Source: an uncultured Bacilli bacterium | GTDB taxonomy: Bacteria; Bacillota_I; Bacilli_A; RF39; UBA660 | NCBI GenBank assembly: GCA_947627925.1 | Contig: CANQXW010000006.1 | Coordinates: forward strand, 1-42,083 | DNA: 42,083 nucleotides | Reading direction: 5' to 3' | Shown: positions 37,657 through 42,083 of the stretch, in pieces | How the letters are laid out: each line of letters starts with the position of its first letter | Numbering within the stretch: the first letter of the stretch is position 1 | The notes under the pieces: model-generated | The model's input: the letters and a program-made list of their open reading frames with translations, nothing else | Told to the model about the DNA's origin: nothing | Databases searched by the model: none | Program-made: the position numbers and the translations under genes

Positions 37657-37733
37657 GTTTCCGTAGCTCAGCTGGATAGAGCAATCGCCTTCTAAGCGAT
37701 CGGTCAGGCGTTCGAATCGCCTCGGAAACACCA
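37657..37733 (+). tRNA. tRNA-Arg (anticodon TCT), CCA encoded
   Basis: Acceptor GTTTCCG/CGGAAAC; D-arm GCTC-AGCTGGATA-GAGC; anticodon stem ATCGC-CTTCTAA-GCGAT; T-arm AGGCG-TTCGAAT-CGCCT; CCA. Confidence 0.97.
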
Positions 37734-37744
37734 TCTTAAAAATG

Positions 37745-37771
37745 ACACACTTGATAAAAGTGTGTTTTTTT
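37745..37771 (+). terminator. Intrinsic terminator after the tRNA
   Basis: ACACACTT-GATAA-AAGTGTGTTTTTT. Confidence 0.8.
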
Positions 37772-37837
37772 ATGAAAAATCGTGCATAAGATAGATATTT
37801 ATGATACAATTTAATTAATATACGAGGTGGCGGAAAA

Positions 37838-38794
37838 ATGAAATTAAAAAAAGGTGTTTTAAGTAAAATTTTGATTGCTCTAGGAATTATTATTTTACTA
37901 GGGGTAGGTATTTATTCCTATGTTAAAATTAAAGCGAAACTCGATTATGAGAAAACTTATGAATACAAACTAATTACTAAAGGATATGAAAAAGATGAGG
38001 CTGTAAAAATAGCCAAAACTTTTAAAGATAAAGAAATTGAATATATTTTAAATCAAGATGTTAATGATATTTATTTAAAAATAGCTAATGATAAATACTT
38101 TATTTATGATAAATTATATGATTATTTAGCTTATCAAGCGGAAAATGAAGATAAAGAAATAAGAGAAATTGTCGAAAGAGTTAATACGAATACTAACAAA
38201 GCATATTATGAAGATGCCACTCCGACTGATATTTCGAAAAAAGAATTGATGCTGGTTAATAAATATACTTATTTAGATGAAACTTATGAACCAGAAGAAT
38301 TAGTTACAATTTCTCAAACTTATTCTTATGGAGATTTAGGTAGCCAAAAAGCGACGCAAAGTACTTATGATGCTTTTCTCAATATGTGGAATGCTTCCCA
38401 TGAGCAAGGATATTATTTAATGGTTAATTCTTCATATCGAACTCATGAAAAACAACAAAGTGTTTATGATGATTATAAAAAATCTTATGGTACAGCCTAT
38501 GCTGATTCTATCGCCGCTCGCCCAGGATACTCTGAACATCAAACCGGTTATACTTTAGATATATTTGAAATGAATACCAGTCAAAAGACATTTCCGGAAA
38601 CTGAATCATATAAGTGGTTAAAAGAAAATGCCCATAAATATGGCTTTATTCAAAGATATCCCGAAGATAAAGTTGATATTACGGGTTATAATTTTGAATC
38701 ATGGCATTATCGCTATGTGGGAGTTGAAGCTGCCACTTATATCTATGAAAATAATATAACTTTTGATGAATATTATGCTTACTTTGTCAAGTAG
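37838..38794 (+). CDS. D-alanyl-D-alanine carboxypeptidase, VanY/M15B family
   Basis: N-terminal TM; SSYRTHEKQQSVYD...RPGYSEHQTGYTLDIFE...ESWHYRYVG. Confidence 0.92.
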   Translation: MKLKKGVLSKILIALGIIILLGVGIYSYVKIKAKLDYEKTYEYKLITKGYEKDEAVKIAKTFKDKEIEYILNQDVNDIYLKIANDKYFIYDKLYDYLAYQAENEDKEIREIVERVNTNTNKAYYEDATPTDISKKELMLVNKYTYLDETYEPEELVTISQTYSYGDLGSQKATQSTYDAFLNMWNASHEQGYYLMVNSSYRTHEKQQSVYDDYKKSYGTAYADSIAARPGYSEHQTGYTLDIFEMNTSQKTFPETESYKWLKENAHKYGFIQRYPEDKVDITGYNFESWHYRYVGVEAATYIYENNITFDEYYAYFVK

Positions 38795-38853
38795 GCATTT
38801 TTCATAGGTAAAATATTTAAAAAAAGAAGAATATTTGGTATAATATCTACTAG

Positions 38854-39432
38854 GTGAAATGTGTGAATTATCCCAATCAAATTAAAAAAGAATATCATAA
38901 AAATATCAGCTATGCTAACCGTGGAATGGATTTAGAGCAAATGATTAATGAAGCCAATGAATATTATTTAGAAAAAGATATGGCTTTAATTTATAAAAAA
39001 CCCACTCCCATTGGGATTGTCAAAGTTAGTTATGAAAATAACCAACAAAAAATAAAAGATGCATATTTTGCTACCCAATCAACATTAGATTATAATGGAT
39101 TATATAAAGGAAAATATGTGGAATTTGATGCCAAAAATACTGAATCTAAAACATCGTTTCCCATCATGAATGTTCATAGTCATCAAATTTTACACATTAG
39201 AAGAGTAATAAGACACGGAGGAATCGTTTTCTTAATTATTCGTATTAATGGGTTAATCTATTTGTTAAATGGACCAGATTTTATTGAATTTATTGATCAT
39301 ACGGAAAGAAAAAGCATTCCTTATGCATTTATAAAAGAAAAAGGTTATCTATTAGAATATAATTATAATAAAGGTCTGGATTACTTAAAAATTGTTGATT
39401 TAATTGGAGGATTTACAAATGAAGAAAATTAA
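38854..39432 (+). CDS. recU: Holliday junction resolvase RecU (GTG start, exact start ambiguous)
   Basis: NRGMDLEQMINEANEYY...KKPTPIGIVKV...YFATQSTLDYNGLYKGKYVEFDAKNTESKTSFP; precedes a class A PBP. Confidence 0.93.
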   Translation: MKCVNYPNQIKKEYHKNISYANRGMDLEQMINEANEYYLEKDMALIYKKPTPIGIVKVSYENNQQKIKDAYFATQSTLDYNGLYKGKYVEFDAKNTESKTSFPIMNVHSHQILHIRRVIRHGGIVFLIIRINGLIYLLNGPDFIEFIDHTERKSIPYAFIKEKGYLLEYNYNKGLDYLKIVDLIGGFTNEEN

Positions 39433-41998
39433 ATTAAAAATTCATAAAAGCAAAGATAAAGTAAAAGCACCAACTGAGAAAAAAGTGGTATGGAAAAGCG
39501 TTTTAAGTTTTTTACTTCTTTGTGCAATTGGAGTTATTAGTTTAGGTTTAATATTTGCTCTTTATATTGTTATTACATCACCGAATTTTGATAAATCGGA
39601 ATTATATCAAAAAGAACCCACGATTCTTTATGATAAATATGGGGCGGAACTAGCAAGAGTTGGAGCGATGGATAGTGTCGTTATTACTTATGATGAAATA
39701 CCTGATGTTTTAATTGATGCTTTAATTGCTACCGAAGACTCAAGATTTTTCCAACACAATGGTTTAGACTTATTTAGATTTTTAAAAGCCTCATTTTGGC
39801 AATTACTCGGTAGTGATAGTGCGGGTGGAGCTTCTACTCTATCCATGCAAGTTATTAAAAGAACTTATACCAATAGCCAAGATAAAGGTCTTGCAGGAAT
39901 TATCCGGAAATTTACCGATATCTATATGGCGGTCTTCAAATTAGAGGCTAATTATACTAAAGAAGAAATTATTGAATTTTATCTTAATAGTCAATGGTTT
40001 GCTAATGCTGGAGATATCAATATTGAAAAAGGAATATATGGTATTGAACAAGCGAGTTTATATTTCTTTGGTAAATCTAGTAAAGATTTAAACTTAGCGG
40101 AAGCTTCCCTTCTTGTTGGAATGTTCCAAAATACTTATTATTTAAATCCTTATAGTTATCCCGATAAGGCTAAAGATAGACAAAAAACCGTTTTAAAATT
40201 AATGGTTAGACATGGTTATATTACCCAAGAAGAAGCCGATAATGCTCTAGCTATTCCTCTAGATAATCTTTTACTTAAACAAGAGAAAGGCGAAATTTTA
40301 CAAGCAGAAAGTAAGCAAGCCTTCATTGATTACTGTTTAGATGAAGTAGAAAATAATTTAGGGGTAGATCCAAGAGAAGTTTCTCTAAAGATTTACACTA
40401 CTTTTGATCCTAAAATTCAAGACATCCTAGAAAAAGTTGAAGATGGCGATGTTTATAAATTCCCAAATAGTTATGAAGAAACTGACGAGTATGTTGATGA
40501 AGGAATCGCGGTTACCAGCATTGCTGATGGTTCAATTGTAGCTTTATCAGGTGGAAGAAATTATAAAGGTAATGGTCAAAATTTAGCTACTGATATTAAA
40601 AAACAACCAGGTTCAACTGCTAAGCCAATATTTGACTATGCTATGTATATTGAACATATTTCACAAAGTTCTTACGCTATGTTCTTAGATGAACCAACAA
40701 CTTATTCTACTGGTAAAAGAATAACAAACTATGATAATGGTTATAAACATTTAATAACGATGCGTGATGCCTTAAGAGATTCAAGAAATATTCCGGCATA
40801 TTTAGCGTTTAAAGATGTAGCTAATTTAGATCAAAAAATCATTGAAGACTTTGTTCATAGTGTGGGTATTGATTATGGTGATACTTTATATGAATCAGCT
40901 TCAATCGGTGGTTTTGATGGTGTTTCTCCTCTTCAAATGGCTGCGGCTTATGCCACATTCGCGAGAGGGGGCTACTATATAAAACCTTATACTTATACCA
41001 GAATAATTAATAACGAAACGGAAAAAGAAATTAATTATAGTTATAGTAAAGAAAAAGTTATGGAAGAATCAACAGCTTATATGATTAATAGTATCCTAGA
41101 TAATTATGGAGCTGGTGGTAAAAATGTCGCTAGTAAAACTGGTACTACTAACCTACCTAAAGATGTTAAAGATAACAATCATTTACCAAGTGGCGCTATT
41201 TTGGAAGTTTGGTATAATAGTTATTCTACCGAATATTCCGTATCATTATGGTATGGTTATAAACAATTATATCCTAATGCTTCGGAAACAAAACACTACA
41301 TGACTAGTTCTAGTGGTGGTACAGCGAGAAGTACGATAATGAGTTATCTAGCGAAAAACATTCACAAAAATAAAAAGGAATTCCCTATGCCTAAAGGAGT
41401 TACGGCAGTTAATATTGAAAAAGAATCATTCCCGCCAAAATTATGTAGTGCATATACTCCAAAGAACTTATGTGTAACGGAATACTTTGTATCTGGTACT
41501 GAACCAACTGATGCCTCCCCTCGTTTCGATACTTTGCCAGATCCTACCAATGGTAGTTTTACTTTTAGTGGTAATACCATTACCTTAAAATGGACTCCCA
41601 TAAGTACACCAGAAGCTATAGATCCTACAGCTTTAGCTAATCACTTTAATGAATATTATGGTAGTTATGCTAATCAATATTATAATTCTCGTTTACAATA
41701 TAATAATTCGTATATCGGTAATTTAATCTATCGCATTTATTCGAAAAATAGTGATGGTACTTTAACCGAAATTGGTACAACCACTGGTAATACATTTAAT
41801 TATTCTGCTTCAGTTGGTGGTAATTACACCTTTGTTGTTAAAGCCTCTTATTCGATATTTAAAGACAATATGTCTAATGGCTTAACAATTAGTACCAGAA
41901 CCATTGATAATAATGTTAATAATATGGTTGATGGTAACCAAAATAATTCAAATAATAATAACAATAATAATGATGATGATGACACAGGATTAAATTAA
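39419..41998 (+). CDS. ponA: Class A penicillin-binding protein (PBP1A-like)
   Basis: EDSRFFQHNGLD transglycosylase motif; QPGSTAKP, SRNIPA, SKTGTTN transpeptidase motifs; start at MKKIK (SD GGAGG). Confidence 0.95.
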   Translation: MKKIKLKIHKSKDKVKAPTEKKVVWKSVLSFLLLCAIGVISLGLIFALYIVITSPNFDKSELYQKEPTILYDKYGAELARVGAMDSVVITYDEIPDVLIDALIATEDSRFFQHNGLDLFRFLKASFWQLLGSDSAGGASTLSMQVIKRTYTNSQDKGLAGIIRKFTDIYMAVFKLEANYTKEEIIEFYLNSQWFANAGDINIEKGIYGIEQASLYFFGKSSKDLNLAEASLLVGMFQNTYYLNPYSYPDKAKDRQKTVLKLMVRHGYITQEEADNALAIPLDNLLLKQEKGEILQAESKQAFIDYCLDEVENNLGVDPREVSLKIYTTFDPKIQDILEKVEDGDVYKFPNSYEETDEYVDEGIAVTSIADGSIVALSGGRNYKGNGQNLATDIKKQPGSTAKPIFDYAMYIEHISQSSYAMFLDEPTTYSTGKRITNYDNGYKHLITMRDALRDSRNIPAYLAFKDVANLDQKIIEDFVHSVGIDYGDTLYESASIGGFDGVSPLQMAAAYATFARGGYYIKPYTYTRIINNETEKEINYSYSKEKVMEESTAYMINSILDNYGAGGKNVASKTGTTNLPKDVKDNNHLPSGAILEVWYNSYSTEYSVSLWYGYKQLYPNASETKHYMTSSSGGTARSTIMSYLAKNIHKNKKEFPMPKGVTAVNIEKESFPPKLCSAYTPKNLCVTEYFVSGTEPTDASPRFDTLPDPTNGSFTFSGNTITLKWTPISTPEAIDPTALANHFNEYYGSYANQYYNSRLQYNNSYIGNLIYRIYSKNSDGTLTEIGTTTGNTFNYSASVGGNYTFVVKASYSIFKDNMSNGLTISTRTIDNNVNNMVDGNQNNSNNNNNNNDDDDTGLN

Positions 41999-42083
41999 AA
42001 AATTGAGGCTCTAGAATTTCTGGTGTGAAGTAAAAGCATTAAAAATTGAAAGCGAAAAAAAGAAAAGCAAGAATTTGTAGTGT

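Noticed and set aside
37579-37809. 76-aa minus-strand ORF
   Set aside because: Runs across the tRNA-Arg gene on the opposite strand.
1-42083. CRISPR arrays, prophage or restriction-modification loci
   Set aside because: No regularly spaced repeats, Cas, phage structural or RM motifs seen in the window.
42000-42083. Possible rnpB or other RNA downstream of ponA
   Set aside because: Only 83 nt visible; no RNase P RNA core motif recognised.

Overview
AT-rich Firmicutes/Bacillota-type chromosomal segment using the standard code: rsgA ends in a TGA that overlaps the rpe start codon (ATGA). Most of the window is a housekeeping backbone: rmuC, alkD-like, HIT, capA-like, prsA-like, recX, nrnA-like, ackA, prs, NUDIX, thiI-iscS, ezrA, rpe-rsgA-prkC-prpC-rlmN, gerE-like/gerM-like, tRNA-Arg(TCT), vanY-like and recU-ponA. 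The most interesting region is about 15.0-17.9 kb, plus an echo at the left window edge. A two-gene secreted-protein cassette sits behind a promoter whose -35/-10 spacer holds a G8 homopolymer, so it is a candidate phase-variable promoter; a near-identical copy lies at bp 1-107. Two direct-repeat modules of about 340 bp flank the cassette. Each module pairs a short hydrophobic/basic peptide ORF (31 and 35 aa) on the minus strand with a convergent plus-strand small RNA that has a consensus promoter (TTGTCA-17-TATAAT), a GAAA-capped hairpin and a covarying intrinsic terminator lying inside the peptide ORF. This is a candidate type I toxin-antitoxin-like module. Upstream of each peptide are two Spo0A-box-like sequences 20 bp apart and a possible 22-bp-spacer promoter. 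Other points of interest: two unannotated YjcZ-like micro-ORFs, four homologous units of an unknown helical family at 9.5-13.5 kb, a 1368-aa surface protein with a possible Cys-His transglutaminase-like core, a histidine-phosphatase-like protein lacking its RHG motif, a tandem-HTH regulator with an inverted-repeat site upstream, and a candidate structured RNA at 171-305. All family calls come from reading motifs; no database search was run.
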